Assembly (NCBI RefSeq): GCF_023822045.1
Contig: NZ_CP084712.1
Coordinates: 992,001 to 1,056,000 of the forward strand
Origin: Sphingopyxis sp. USTB-05
GTDB taxonomy: Bacteria > Pseudomonadota > Alphaproteobacteria > Sphingomonadales > Sphingomonadaceae
Direction: 5' to 3'
Length of the DNA stretch: 64,000 nt
A program made the translations under genes and the position numbers. Below are positions 35,544 to 45,016 of the stretch, piece after piece. The notes beneath the pieces are model-generated. The model was not told the DNA's origin and did no database searches. It was given only the letters and a program-made list of their open reading frames with translations. Numbering within the stretch: position 1 is the stretch's first letter; every line of letters begins with the position of its first letter.

Positions 35544-36400
35544 GCCTGCTCTTTCAGTGTCAGCGCGCGTGCATAGACGTCATGGCGATCGAGCCCGAAG
35601 CGCTTCGCCACCGCCTTTGCCGCCTGCGCGACGGGTTTGTCGGCCATGGCGTCGCGGAGCGCTGCATCGAGGGTCGCATCGTCGGCCGCCTCGGCCACAA
35701 TCTCGCCCGGCGGGCCGACGATCACGACGATCTCGCCCCTGGGCGGCGCATCGGCGTAGCGAGCAGAGAGTTCGGTCAGCGTGCCAGTGACGCATTCCTC
35801 GAACATCTTGCTGATCTCGCGCGCGACCGCCGCCTCGCGATCGCCGAGCCCTTCGGCCATCGCGGAAAGCGACGCCGACAGCCGTGGACCGCTTTCGTAA
35901 AAGACCAGAGTGGCGCGCAGCGCCGCGAATTCGGCGAGAGTGTCGGCGCGCGCCTTTGCCTTGTTGGGCAGGAAGCCCGCGAACAGGAAACGGTCGCTCG
36001 GCAGGCCCGACAGCGTGATAGCGGCAATCGCGGCGCAGGGGCCGGGCAGGGTCGTCACATGCCGTCCCGCCGCACGCGCATCCCGGACGAGCTTGTAGCC
36101 GGGGTCCGAAATCAACGGGGTGCCGGCGTCCGACACCAAAACGACAACTTCTTGCTCCATTCGCGCAACCAGCGCGGCGCGGGTGCGTTCGTCGCTATGA
36201 TCATGATAGGGGGTCATCGGAACACGCAAACCCAGATGCGACAGCAGTTTCGCGGTCACGCGCGTATCCTCTGCGGCGATCACGCCAGCGGAGGCGAGCG
36301 TTTTGGCGGCACGCGGGGTGATGTCGCCAAGGTTGCCGATGGGCGTCGCGACGATATAGAGACCGGGCAAGGGAGAATCTGAGATGTTCGAATCTGGCAT
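35540..36400 (-). CDS. rsmI: 16S rRNA (cytidine(1402)-2'-O)-methyltransferase
   Basis: RsmI methylates C1402 of 16S rRNA. The 286-residue protein has the family opening GLYIVATPIGNLGDITPRA and the SAM-binding glycine-rich VSDAGTPLISDPGYKLV and LPGPCAAIAAITLSGLPSDRFLFAGFLP. It is the first gene of the rsmI-yraN-gshB-dedA run. Its start overlaps the divergent lipoprotein gene at 36384 by 17 bases, which forces the two promoters into each other's coding ends. Confidence 0.96.
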   Translation of the reverse strand: MPDSNISDSPLPGLYIVATPIGNLGDITPRAAKTLASAGVIAAEDTRVTAKLLSHLGLRVPMTPYHDHSDERTRAALVARMEQEVVVLVSDAGTPLISDPGYKLVRDARAAGRHVTTLPGPCAAIAAITLSGLPSDRFLFAGFLPNKAKARADTLAEFAALRATLVFYESGPRLSASLSAMAEGLGDREAAVAREISKMFEECVTGTLTELSARYADAPPRGEIVVIVGPPGEIVAEAADDATLDAALRDAMADKPVAQAAKAVAKRFGLDRHDVYARALTLKEQA

Positions 36401-37598
36401 GACGCTGAAAATGGCAGAAACTGTCGCCCAGCGCCAAAATAATGCACCGGCCCGCCGCCAAATGTTGCGCGGGCTGGGTGTGGCGGCGATGGCGGGTCTG
36501 CTCGCGGCGTGTCAGGTCGTGCCCAAGTCGAACGGCCCGGCGACCCCGCCGCCGCCGACAAACCCGGACGACAATGTCGGCCCCGGCCTTCCCACTGACA
36601 CCGATCGCCATCGCGTTGCGCTACTCGTCCCGCAAACGGGCCCGAATGCTGACGTGGGTACGGCGATCGCCAATGCGACGACGCTGGCGCTGCTCGACTC
36701 GCGCACCGAACGCGTGCGCATCACCACTTATGACACCGCACTCGGCGCCGCCGCGGCGGCGCGGCAAGCGGTCGCCGACGGCAATAAGCTGATCCTCGGC
36801 CCCCTGCTCAGCGAAGACGTCACCGCAGTCGCGCCGGTCGCACGCGAAGCGAAGGTGCCGGTGCTAAGCTTCTCGAACGACAGCAGCGTTGCGGGCAACG
36901 GCGTTTTTATCATGGGCTTCGTTCCCGGCCAGTCGGTCGAACGCGTCGTCGCCTTTTCGCGCGCCAAGGGGCATCAGCGTTTCGGCGCTCTCGTTCCCAA
37001 GAATGTTTATGGCGACCGTTCGGCCGCAGCGTTCCGCGCTGCGGTGGCCCAGGCGGGCGGCACGCTCGTCGCGGTGGAAAGCTATGACCGCAGCGCGACC
37101 GCGCTGACGGGCGCGGCGCGGCGGATCGCCAACGCCGGCGCGATGGACGCGGTGCTGATTGCCGACAGCGGCGGCAATGCGATCCGCGCCGTTCCCGTGA
37201 TCAAGACGACGGGGAACAAGCAAATCCTGGGCACGGAACTCTGGAACACCGACGCGGCGCTCGGCAGCAGCGCGGTGATGCGCGGGTCGTGGTTCGCCAG
37301 CGTCTCGGACGGCCTCTACGGCCAACTCGCGACCAAATATCGCACGCGCTTCGGAAAGGCGCCGTATCGGCTCGCGAGTCTCGGTTACGACTCGGTGCTG
37401 TTGACGGTACGCATCGCGCGCGATTGGAAACCGGGTACCAATTTCCCGGCGAACCGCTTGCTCGCTGCCGACGGTTTCGGCGGTATCGACGGCATTTTCC
37501 GCTTCAGCAATCGCGGGATCGCCGAGCGTGCGCTCGAGGTTAGCGAGATCGGCGCAGGCGGCTTCCGCGTCGTCGATCCCGCGCCGACAAAATGGTAG
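36384..37598 (+). CDS. Penicillin-binding-protein activator-like lipoprotein
   Basis: A 404-residue lipoprotein with lipobox LLAAC (Cys about residue 43) followed by a proline-rich linker and a periplasmic binding-protein type I domain (RVALLVPQTGPNADVGTAI ... VPVLSFSNDSSV). This is the LpoA-type pattern that in E. coli activates PBP1a. The divergent linkage to rsmI matches the yraM/lpoA-rsmI-yraN neighbourhood. The start at 36384 has GGGAGA upstream, but it overlaps the start of rsmI. The ATG codons at 36399 and 36411 are alternatives. Confidence 0.8.
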   Translation: MFESGMTLKMAETVAQRQNNAPARRQMLRGLGVAAMAGLLAACQVVPKSNGPATPPPPTNPDDNVGPGLPTDTDRHRVALLVPQTGPNADVGTAIANATTLALLDSRTERVRITTYDTALGAAAAARQAVADGNKLILGPLLSEDVTAVAPVAREAKVPVLSFSNDSSVAGNGVFIMGFVPGQSVERVVAFSRAKGHQRFGALVPKNVYGDRSAAAFRAAVAQAGGTLVAVESYDRSATALTGAARRIANAGAMDAVLIADSGGNAIRAVPVIKTTGNKQILGTELWNTDAALGSSAVMRGSWFASVSDGLYGQLATKYRTRFGKAPYRLASLGYDSVLLTVRIARDWKPGTNFPANRLLAADGFGGIDGIFRFSNRGIAERALEVSEIGAGGFRVVDPAPTKW

Positions 37599-37730
37599 TG
37601 GCAGAGCAGCCACAGTCGGCCCGAAAAGCGTTATAAGGTGAGCGGCGCGCCCTTTACGACGGCGCTTTGATCACTATATGACCACCACGCGTGTTTTTGC
37701 GTCGATGCTGCACGCCTATTTTAAACGACC

Positions 37731-37747
37731 CAGGAGATACAGCTATA
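37731..37747 (+). promoter_or_regulatory. infC: Shine-Dalgarno and ATA start of infC
   Basis: AGGAG (37732-37736) lies 8 bases before an ATA codon at 37745, in frame with infC. The nearest in-frame ATG is at 37757, with 20 bases between it and the AGGAG. This supports a rare start codon, as in E. coli infC (AUU). Confidence 0.7.
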
Positions 37748-38293
37748 CCACCGCCCATGACCCGTCGCCCAATGGCACCGATGCCGCCGAAAAACGGCCC
37801 GCGTTACAATGAATTCATCTCCTCTCCGAAAGTTCGTGTGATCGACGAGGAAGGTGAAAATCTGGGCGTAATGCTGACGGCCGAAGCGATCGAGCAGGCG
37901 GCCGAGGTGGGTCTCGACCTGGTGGAGGTCTCTCCGAACGCCGATCCGCCGGTGTGCAAATTCCTCGACGTCGGCAAGTTCAAATATGAGGCGCAGAAGA
38001 AGGCGAACCTCGCACGCAAGAGCCAGAAGACGCAGGAAATCAAAGAGATCAAGATGCGCCCGAACATCGACGATCATGATTTCGATGTGAAGATGAAGAA
38101 GGTCTTCGACTTCCTTGAGGAAGGCGACAAGGTCAAGATGACCATGCGCTTTCGCGGCCGCGAAATGAGCCACACGCAGCTTGGCCTCAACGTGCTTCAG
38201 CGTGTTGCCGAACTGACCGCCGAGATCGCGAAGGTCGAAGCGCACCCGCGTACCGAAGGCCGTCAGATGCTGATGGTGATCGCGCCGAAATAA
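37745..38293 (+). CDS. infC: Translation initiation factor IF-3
   Basis: IF-3 checks the start codon and keeps the ribosomal subunits apart. The 182-residue protein has the N-terminal [26 protein letters not shown], the linker [17 protein letters not shown], and the C-terminal [21 protein letters not shown] and [12 protein letters not shown]. No ATG or GTG lies close enough to the good Shine-Dalgarno; the best spaced codon is ATA. This fits IF-3 autoregulation through a non-canonical start, as known in E. coli. The alternative is ATG at 37757. Confidence 0.93.
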   Translation: MPPPMTRRPMAPMPPKNGPRYNEFISSPKVRVIDEEGENLGVMLTAEAIEQAAEVGLDLVEVSPNADPPVCKFLDVGKFKYEAQKKANLARKSQKTQEIKEIKMRPNIDDHDFDVKMKKVFDFLEEGDKVKMTMRFRGREMSHTQLGLNVLQRVAELTAEIAKVEAHPRTEGRQMLMVIAPK

Positions 38294-38301
38294 GCGCTGG
38301 C

Positions 38302-38997
38302 TCAGCCGATACGAAATTCGAGGGCGGTCGTTCCAGCGGGACGGCCGCCCTTTTCGTATCGCCGCTCGATCATCCGGACGTCGCCGCCCGCCGAAACCGC
38401 GACGAGCGTCGAAGCGCGCGTGCCATAGACGTCGCCGCGCAGGAACAGTGCGGGGTCGTCTTCTTTCATCAGCGTATCAAGCAGGCTCTCCGGCTCGGCG
38501 CCCGCTGCGACCACGGCCTCCAGCGCGAGGCGCAGACGCTCGGCGCGCGGGCAGGGGGCGTCGACCGGCTCGTTGGCGAGCGCGTGGACGCCGGACTCCA
38601 GCGGGATGATCAACGGGACGGGGCGATTGGTCAGCAGCCGCGCGCCGCCGTCCACCGTGAACAGGTTGAACGCGTTGAAGCGCGGCAGGTCGTCGGCCGC
38701 AGGGTCGGCGAAGCGCCCTTCGCCGCGCAGCAGGTCGACCACCAGCGCGCCGCGCGACTCCTTGTCGGGATCGGGCATGGCGCCCCGCACATTGGTCACG
38801 ACAACGACGCGGCCGCTGGGGCGGTGGACGCCAAGCCAGGTGCCGCCGGCCTGAAGATCGCGGCCAGCGATGATCCCGCTGCCGTCGCCCCATTCCGCGA
38901 GCGGCGCGGCGGGGCGCGCGTGGAACTCGTCGCGATTGCCGATGAGAATGAGGGGCCAGTCGGGATGGGCTTGGTGGGCGAGGGCGACGACACACAT
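38302..38997 (-). CDS. NRDE (TANGO2-like) family protein
   Basis: A 231-residue protein with the family signature MCVVALAHQAHPDWPLILIGNRDEFHARP (positions 1 to about 29). The name comes from the motif NRDE. Cys2 right after the start Met suggests an N-terminal-nucleophile-like enzyme, by family analogy. The ATG at 38997 is chosen so that the Cys is residue 2. An ATG three codons upstream is possible. The end of the gene contains a hairpin that looks like the terminator of infC on the other strand. Confidence 0.85.
   Translation of the reverse strand: MCVVALAHQAHPDWPLILIGNRDEFHARPAAPLAEWGDGSGIIAGRDLQAGGTWLGVHRPSGRVVVVTNVRGAMPDPDKESRGALVVDLLRGEGRFADPAADDLPRFNAFNLFTVDGGARLLTNRPVPLIIPLESGVHALANEPVDAPCPRAERLRLALEAVVAAGAEPESLLDTLMKEDDPALFLRGDVYGTRASTLVAVSAGGDVRMIERRYEKGGRPAGTTALEFRIG
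38312..38358 (+). terminator. infC terminator embedded in the 3' end of the NRDE gene
   Basis: Outer arms TACGAAA and TTTCGTA and inner arms AGGGCGG and CCGCCCT form a long stem, with the T-run TTTT inside the outer right arm. It lies about 20 bases after the infC stop, inside the coding end of the convergent NRDE gene. Confidence 0.75.
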
Positions 38998-39094
38998 TGC
39001 GCGCATATCGGGGCTTGCCATCCTCTTGCCAAGTCTCTTGACAAAATCCTTGGTTGAATGTTCAATCAACTCATCTTGACGAGGGAGGACGCCG

Positions 39095-39646
39095 ATGGCC
39101 GACGAATTCGAGAAGATGGGCGAAAGACTCCGTGCCAAGACTGGCAAGGGGCTGGACGAATGGGTCGCCGCGACGCGCGCGACCGGCATTTCCGGCCATA
39201 TGGCACTGGTGAATCACCTCAAATCCGAACATGGCCTCGGGCACGGCTACGCCAATATGATCGTCCATGCCGCGAACGCGTCGTCATCGCTGTCGCAGGA
39301 CGGCGACGCGTTGGTCGAAGCTGCGTTCGACGGCGCGAGGGCGCATTGGCGTCCGCTATATGACCGGCTGATCGCGCTCGTTCAGGGTTTCGGCGATGAT
39401 GTCGAGTTGGCGCCAAAGAAGGGCTATGTCAGCCTGCGTCGCAAAAAACAGTTCGCGCTGCTCCAGCCGTCGACCAAGGATCGCTTCGACATTGGCCTCG
39501 CGCTGAAGGGCGAGGAACTGACGGGAAAGCTCGAACTTGCGGGGAGCTGGAACGCGATGGTCTCGCATCGCGTCCGTATCGCCGCCGACGAGGCAGATGA
39601 CCGGGTAGCAGCCTGGCTCCGCGCCGCCTATGATCGCGCCGGATAG
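39095..39646 (+). CDS. DUF4287 / DUF5655 domain protein
   Basis: A 183-residue cytoplasmic protein. The N-terminus (about residues 1-60, ERLRAKTGKGLDEWVAATRATGISGHMALVNHLKSEHGLGHGYANMIVH) matches the DUF4287 domain. The C-terminal half (VELAPKKGYVSLRRKKQFALLQPSTKDRFDIGLAL) matches DUF5655. This two-domain combination is common in bacteria but has no known function. It begins 98 bases after the divergent NRDE gene and is followed by a TetR regulator 11 bases later. Confidence 0.85.
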   Translation: MADEFEKMGERLRAKTGKGLDEWVAATRATGISGHMALVNHLKSEHGLGHGYANMIVHAANASSSLSQDGDALVEAAFDGARAHWRPLYDRLIALVQGFGDDVELAPKKGYVSLRRKKQFALLQPSTKDRFDIGLALKGEELTGKLELAGSWNAMVSHRVRIAADEADDRVAAWLRAAYDRAG

Positions 39647-39657
39647 GAAGGGGCATC

Positions 39658-40266
39658 ATGAACGCAGCCGACACGCGTCACCGCATCCTGATGACCGCGA
39701 TGGAGCTGTTCTGGGAGAAGGGCTATCTCTCGACCTCGGTCTCCGACATATTGTCGCGCAGCCAGGTCCATTCGGGCAGCCTCTATCATTTCTTCCCGGG
39801 CAAGCAGGACGTCCTCGTCGGCGTACTCGAACTTTATCGCGACGGGATCGACGAGATGCTGCTGGCGCCGAACTGGGAGGGTGTGGACGATCCGATAGAG
39901 CGCATTTTTGCGCTGCTCGCCGGCTATCGCACGCATCTGATCGTCACCGACTGCACCTATGGCTGTCCGATCGGCAGCCTCGCTCTCGAGATTCACGAGC
40001 CCGACCCGGTGGTGCGCGACCTGATGGCGGCCAATTTCACCAACTGGTCCACCGCGATTGCCGGCTGCTTCGACGCTGCGGCAGGCCGGCTGCCGAAGGA
40101 CGCCGACCGCAAGGCGCTCGGCGAATTCGTGCTGACGGTGATGGAGGGTGCGGTGATGCAGGCGCGCACATACCGCGACATCGGTTATTTCGATCGTAAC
40201 ATTGCTGTATTACGCGACTATATCACATCGTTGATGGCGACGGCAAAGGATGAAAGCTTCGCCTGA
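39658..40266 (+). CDS. TetR/AcrR family transcriptional regulator
   Basis: A 202-residue TetR-type repressor. The N-terminal helix-turn-helix is RHRILMTAMELFWEKGYLSTSVSDILSRSQVHSGSLYHFFPGKQDVL (about residues 7-53). The ligand-binding C-terminus has CTYGCPIGSLALEIHE, a segment seen in the TetR_C group with a cysteine pair. It lies just upstream of a small membrane protein gene at 40291, probably an operon. The target is unknown; autoregulation is likely. Confidence 0.9.
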   Translation: MNAADTRHRILMTAMELFWEKGYLSTSVSDILSRSQVHSGSLYHFFPGKQDVLVGVLELYRDGIDEMLLAPNWEGVDDPIERIFALLAGYRTHLIVTDCTYGCPIGSLALEIHEPDPVVRDLMAANFTNWSTAIAGCFDAAAGRLPKDADRKALGEFVLTVMEGAVMQARTYRDIGYFDRNIAVLRDYITSLMATAKDESFA

Positions 40267-40290
40267 TCTTTCTGGAGGGGGGAGACTGTT

Positions 40291-40728
40291 ATGACGGAAG
40301 TTCGCAAAACGCCGTGGCACCTGTGGGTCGTCGGCGGAGTGTCGCTGGTGTGGAACGCTTTCGGCGCGCTCGACTATACAATGACGAAGATGGGCAACGC
40401 CGAATATCTCGCAGGATTCACTCCCGAGCAGCAGGCCTGGTTCGCCAGCTATCCCATCTGGGCAAATATCGGCTGGGCGCTCGGCGTCTGGGGATCGGTG
40501 CTCGGATCGGTGCTGCTTCTTGTGCGCAGCCGCCACGCGGTGACGGCCTTCCTGCTTTCGCTGGTGGGGCTTGCGATCAGCTGCATCTATCAGTTCGGTA
40601 TGCATTATGCCGACCTGATGCGCATGTTCGGCACTTTTCCGATGATTTTCACCGCGATCATTTGGGCGATCCTGATCGCGCTCTATGTCTATGCGCGGCG
40701 CCAGGCTGCGGCGGGCATCCTGCGCTGA
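40291..40728 (+). CDS. Small four-helix inner-membrane protein
   Basis: A 145-residue protein with four likely transmembrane helices (about residues 9-27, 55-77, 84-103 and 115-137). It has a recognisable segment WNAFGALDYTMTKMGNAEYLAGFTPEQQAWFASYPIW, seen in a family of small membrane proteins found beside TetR genes. The function is unknown. It follows the TetR gene by 24 bases, with RBS GGAGGGGGGAGA, and ends at a terminator. Confidence 0.75.
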   Translation: MTEVRKTPWHLWVVGGVSLVWNAFGALDYTMTKMGNAEYLAGFTPEQQAWFASYPIWANIGWALGVWGSVLGSVLLLVRSRHAVTAFLLSLVGLAISCIYQFGMHYADLMRMFGTFPMIFTAIIWAILIALYVYARRQAAAGILR

Positions 40729-40731
40729 AAC

Positions 40732-40764
40732 AAAAAAAGGGGGCGTTCGGCGACGCCCCCTTTT
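40732..40764. terminator. Bidirectional terminator
   Basis: AAGGGGGCGT pairs with ACGCCCCCTT around a short loop. A run of seven A precedes the stem and TTTT follows, so it can serve both the membrane protein gene (plus) and the S10 peptidase gene (minus). Confidence 0.93.
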
Positions 40765-40769
40765 GATCC

Positions 40770-42278
40770 TTAGCGCGCCCGAATGAAGGCCCGGATATCC
40801 GCCGACAATTTATGGCGGTCCTCGTCGCGGATATACATCATGTGACCCGCCCCATAATAGGTATATTGGATGCGGTCCTGGGGGATGCCGGTGCGCGACA
40901 GCGCATATTCGGCGGCGAAAAAGGGCGTCGCGAAATCATAATAGCCCTGTGCGACCAGCACCTTCAGCCCCGAATTCTCGCGTAGCGCCTGCCCGATATA
41001 GGGCGCGACATTCAGATAGGAGTTGCTGTCGCGGTCGCCGATCCGCCAGTCCCATTGACCCCCGATCCGGCCGATCGATTGATATTCGCGGTCGGTCTTG
41101 AACCCCAGCCCGTCGCGGCTCCAGCTATTGATCGCCGCGGTATAGCTTGCGTCGATGCCATAAAAGCTTGGATCATTGTCGGGGCTTTCGCCCGCGCTGT
41201 CATAATCCTTGCCCGTGTAGCGGCTGTCGAGCCGGCCGACGGTCAGCCCGCGGTCGCGCAGCAATTCCTTGTAGAAGCGGCTGGGCGTGACGCGCAGGTC
41301 GGCATTTTCCAGGAAGGTTTCGGACAGGCCGGTAAAGCGCGACAATTCGCGGCGGATCGCGGCGCGTTCCTCTCCCTGCAATTTCTGGCCCTTGAGCAGT
41401 GCGGTGGCATAGGGGCCGATCGCCCATTGCCGTGCTTCCTCGGCAAAGGCTTCGGGCGACGAAGCCGTCGCCTTGCCGTGATAGAGGGCGGTCACGGCCA
41501 TCGAGGGCAGATTGGTGATCGGCGACAATTCATTGCCCGGCGTATCGGCGCCCGCGGCAAAATCGAGCACGGTGGAGATCAGGATGATCCCGTTCAGCGC
41601 GACATCATTATATGTCTCGTTCATCAACTGGTTGGCGACCGCGGCCGAACGCGTCGTGCCATAGCTTTCGCCGCCAAGATATTTGGGGCTGTTCCAGCGG
41701 CCATTGTCGTTGAGCCAGCGGCGGATCACCTCGGCAACCAGCTTTGCGTCCTGCGTGACGCCGTAATAATCCTTTGGGTCCGCCTTGCCGATCAGGTGCG
41801 AGAAGCCGGTACCCGGCGGGTCGATGAACACGACGTCGGTGACATCGAGCAGCGCGTCGGGATTGTCGACGATCGGATAGGGCGGAGCGCCGTCGTCGGT
41901 GCCATTGCCGGGGATCGCCACGCGCTTGGGCCCGAACGCCCCCATCATCAACCAGACGGTGCCCGACCCCGGGCCGCCGTTGAACAGGAAGGTAATCGGC
42001 CGATTGGGATCGCGCGGTTCCTTGACGTATGAAGTGGTGACGACCGCGACTTCGGGCACGCCGTCCTTATTCTTGATGATCGTCTCGCCGATCGTTGCGG
42101 CATAGTTGATCCGCTGTCCGCCGAATGTCCCCGACAGCTTGGTGGTGCGAACCTGCGGTTCATAATCGGTGGGCTTTTCGGCCTTGGCCTTCTCGTCGGC
42201 AGGCTTGTCCTGCGCGTAAAGGGCGGCGGGCGCGGCGGCGGCAAGCGCCAGGGCGATAAGCGACAGACCTGTTTTCAT
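40770..42278 (-). CDS. Secreted S10 family serine carboxypeptidase-like peptidase
   Basis: The 502-residue protein has an N-terminal signal (about residues 1-22) and the S10 carboxypeptidase fold. It has the oxyanion segment FLFNGGPGSGTVWLMMGAFGP and the nucleophile Ser in GESYGTTR (motif GxSYG). The catalytic Asp is near the C-terminus (VLVAQGYYDFATPF) and the His is in GAGHMMYIR. Bacterial S10 members are periplasmic or secreted peptidases. The gene ends just before the shared terminator. Confidence 0.9.
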   Translation of the reverse strand: MKTGLSLIALALAAAAPAALYAQDKPADEKAKAEKPTDYEPQVRTTKLSGTFGGQRINYAATIGETIIKNKDGVPEVAVVTTSYVKEPRDPNRPITFLFNGGPGSGTVWLMMGAFGPKRVAIPGNGTDDGAPPYPIVDNPDALLDVTDVVFIDPPGTGFSHLIGKADPKDYYGVTQDAKLVAEVIRRWLNDNGRWNSPKYLGGESYGTTRSAAVANQLMNETYNDVALNGIILISTVLDFAAGADTPGNELSPITNLPSMAVTALYHGKATASSPEAFAEEARQWAIGPYATALLKGQKLQGEERAAIRRELSRFTGLSETFLENADLRVTPSRFYKELLRDRGLTVGRLDSRYTGKDYDSAGESPDNDPSFYGIDASYTAAINSWSRDGLGFKTDREYQSIGRIGGQWDWRIGDRDSNSYLNVAPYIGQALRENSGLKVLVAQGYYDFATPFFAAEYALSRTGIPQDRIQYTYYGAGHMMYIRDEDRHKLSADIRAFIRAR

Positions 42279-42376
42279 TGATGGTTCTCCCCGTTGCGGG
42301 GCGGACCCTAGGCAGCCGAAACGGCGGGGGCAAGGACGCTTATCGGAAAACGTATACGTTTTGTCGAAGCATGGGA

Positions 42377-42669
42377 TCAGGCAACCATGGGTTGTACCGA
42401 TAATTGCAGGCCAAGCGCGTCAAGAACTGCTGTCAGCGTCTTCAGCGTGGAATTTCCGTTCTTGGAAAGCGCGTTGTAGAGCGCTTGTCTTCCGAGTCCG
42501 GTTTGCCGTGCGATTTCGGTCATTCCCTTCGATCGCGCAACATCCCCTAGCGCGCTGGCGATGTGCTTTGCATCATTTCCCTCCATCGCCGCCTCTAAAT
42601 AATAGTGGATGTCCTCAGCGGCTTCGAGATAGTCCGCCGGGTCAAAGGGAGTGTTCCCCGTGCCATCAT
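42377..42669 (-). pseudogene. Addiction-module antidote-like HTH protein, probable frameshift
   Basis: The C-terminal part (MEGNDAKHIASALGDVARSKGMTEIARQTGLGRQALYNAL, ending LQLSVQPMVA) is the HTH of the antidote family related to HI1420. The ordinary N-terminal motif of that family (DPADYLEAAEDIHYYLEAA) is present upstream in the same frame but has no start codon. An ATG with the strong ribosome site AAAGGAAG lies at 42669 in another frame. Adding one G at the GGGG run (42656-42659, complement) would join the two into MMARGNTPFDPADYLE. So either a one-base deletion or a sequencing error is present. No toxin gene lies beside it; uvrB is upstream. If active, the antidote may instead start at the ATG at 42586 (69 residues). 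Confidence 0.7.
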
Positions 42670-42741
42670 TTGCTTCCTTTGTCAGCGCCTTGGCTTTGAC
42701 GCTAGGAGTTGGGGCCAGGGATTAATCCAAACCGGAGTAGC

Positions 42742-44928
42742 TCACCGCCCCCATTTGGTCTTGCTCTGCTTCCCAAAACGCCCCTTGCGTGTCCCCGGCT
42801 TGCCCTCGTTCGAGCGCCCGACGCGCGGCGCGACTTGTTCGTCCGCGGGCAGGCCGAGTTCATCGGCTTCGAGCTTGCGGATTTCGTCGCGCAGTCGGCC
42901 CGCTTCTTCGAATTCCAGGTCGGCGGCGGCGTCGCGCATCTTCTTTTCGAGCTCCTGGATGTACGCGCGCAGATTATGGCCGACCATGTGCGCGGGCTTG
43001 TCGTCGCCGATGTCGATCGTCACCTGATCCTTCGACGCGACATGCGCGATGATGTCGCCGATGTTGCGCTTGATCGTCGTCGGGGTGATGCCGTGCTCCG
43101 CGTTATACGCTTCCTGCTTTTCGCGGCGCCGGTCGGTCTCGCGCATCGCGCGTTCCATGCTGCCGGTGATGCGGTCGGCGTAGAGGATGACGCGGCCGTC
43201 GACATTGCGCGCCGCGCGGCCGATGGTCTGGACGAGCGAGGTTTCGCTGCGCAAAAAGCCTTCCTTGTCGGCGTCGAGGATCGCCACGAGCCCGCATTCG
43301 GGAATGTCGAGGCCCTCGCGCAGCAGGTTGATCCCGACCAGCACGTCGAACACCCCGAGCCGCAGGTCGCGGATGATCTCGATACGCTCGAGCGTCTCGA
43401 CGTCCGAGTGCATGTAGCGGACCTTGAGCCCCGCTTCGTGAAGGAATTCGGTAAGATCCTCGGCCATGCGCTTCGTCAGTGTCGTGACGAGCGTGCGGTA
43501 TCCCGCCGCCGCGGTCGCCTTTGCCTCGGCGATCAGGTCGTCAACCTGCTCCTCGACCGGCTTGATAAACACTGGCGGGTCGATCAGGCCGGTGGGGCGG
43601 ATCACCTGTTCGGCGAAGACGCCCTGCGTACGGTCCATCTCCCACGTCCCGGGCGTCGCCGATACGCTCACTGTCTGCGGCCGCATCATGTCCCATTCGG
43701 CAAAGCGCAGCGGACGATTGTCGATGCAGCTCGGCAGGCGGAAACCATATTCGGCGAGGGTGATCTTGCGGCGATGGTCGCCCTTCGACATCGCGCCGAT
43801 CTGTGGGATCGTCTGGTGGCTCTCGTCGACGAAGAGCAGGGCGTTGTCGGGCAGATATTCGAACAGGGTCGGCGGCGGCTCGCCGGGCAGGCGGCCGGTC
43901 AGGAAACGGCTGTAATTCTCGATCCCCGCGCAGCTACCGGTCGCGGCAATCATCTCCAGGTCGAAATTGGTGCGCTGTTCAAGCCTTTGGGCTTCGAGCA
44001 GTCGTCCTTCGGCTTCAAGTTCCTTTAGCCGCTCAGCAAGCTCGTGGCGGATCGCCTCCGACGCCTGCTTCAGCGTCGGGCCGGGGGTTACATAGTGGCT
44101 GTTCGCATAAACGCGGACATAGTTGAGATTTGCGATCTTCTTGCCCGTCAGCGGGTCGAATTCGGTGATTTCCTCGATCTCGTCGCCGAAGAAACTGACG
44201 CGCCACGCCATGTCCTCATAGTGCGAGGGGAAGATTTCGAGGCTGTCGCCGCGCACGCGAAAATTGCCGCGCGCGAATGCCTGATCGTTGCGTTTATATT
44301 GCAGCGCGACAAGCTTGCGAATGATTTCGCGGTTATCGGCGACCTGACCCTTCTTCAAATCGAAGATCATTGCCGAATAGGTTTCGACCGAGCCGATGCC
44401 ATAGAGGCACGATACCGAGGCGACGATGATGACGTCGTCGCGTTCGAGCAACGCACGCGTCGCCGAGTGGCGCATGCGGTCGATCGCCTCGTTTACGCTC
44501 GACTCCTTCTCGATATAGGTGTCGGACCGCGGCACATAGGCCTCTGGCTGGTAATAGTCGTAATAGCTGACGAAATATTCGACCGCATTGTTCGGAAAGA
44601 AGCTCTTGAACTCACCATAGAGCTGCGCCGCCAGGATCTTGTTCGGCGCGAGGATCAGCGCCGGGCGCTGCAACTCGTCGATGACTTTCGCCATGGTGAA
44701 GGTCTTGCCCGAACCGGTGACGCCGAGCAGTACCTGATCGCGCTCCCCGTCGAGCGCCGTCGACACCAGTTCCTTGATCGCCGTCGGTTGGTCGCCGGCG
44801 GGCTCATAGTCGCTAACTAACTCGAATCGTTTGCCGCCTTCGACCTTGTCGGGGCGTGCCGGACGGTGCGGGACATAACCCTCGGCCGTATCGATTTCAT
44901 CGAGCGATGTACGAATCTGAATTGCCAT
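42742..44928 (-). CDS. uvrB: Excinuclease ABC subunit B
   Basis: UvrB is the damage-recognition helicase of nucleotide excision repair. The 728-residue protein has Walker [14 protein letters not shown], the beta-hairpin region with [20 protein letters not shown], the DEAD-type motif LFVDESHQT, helicase motif VI region [10 protein letters not shown], and a C-terminal UVR motif ([25 protein letters not shown]) for UvrC. I chose the ATG at 44928 ([11 protein letters not shown]); an upstream ATG 14 codons away is in frame. A long C-terminal extension after the UVR motif is basic ([13 protein letters not shown]). Confidence 0.97.
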   Translation of the reverse strand: MAIQIRTSLDEIDTAEGYVPHRPARPDKVEGGKRFELVSDYEPAGDQPTAIKELVSTALDGERDQVLLGVTGSGKTFTMAKVIDELQRPALILAPNKILAAQLYGEFKSFFPNNAVEYFVSYYDYYQPEAYVPRSDTYIEKESSVNEAIDRMRHSATRALLERDDVIIVASVSCLYGIGSVETYSAMIFDLKKGQVADNREIIRKLVALQYKRNDQAFARGNFRVRGDSLEIFPSHYEDMAWRVSFFGDEIEEITEFDPLTGKKIANLNYVRVYANSHYVTPGPTLKQASEAIRHELAERLKELEAEGRLLEAQRLEQRTNFDLEMIAATGSCAGIENYSRFLTGRLPGEPPPTLFEYLPDNALLFVDESHQTIPQIGAMSKGDHRRKITLAEYGFRLPSCIDNRPLRFAEWDMMRPQTVSVSATPGTWEMDRTQGVFAEQVIRPTGLIDPPVFIKPVEEQVDDLIAEAKATAAAGYRTLVTTLTKRMAEDLTEFLHEAGLKVRYMHSDVETLERIEIIRDLRLGVFDVLVGINLLREGLDIPECGLVAILDADKEGFLRSETSLVQTIGRAARNVDGRVILYADRITGSMERAMRETDRRREKQEAYNAEHGITPTTIKRNIGDIIAHVASKDQVTIDIGDDKPAHMVGHNLRAYIQELEKKMRDAAADLEFEEAGRLRDEIRKLEADELGLPADEQVAPRVGRSNEGKPGTRKGRFGKQSKTKWGR

Positions 44929-45016
44929 TGCTGCCAATATGGTATCGATGGGGCGGGTCCACAATCGCAATGAATCAAAACAGAACCCCCGAATGAATAG
45001 TCACAGGAGACAGGGT

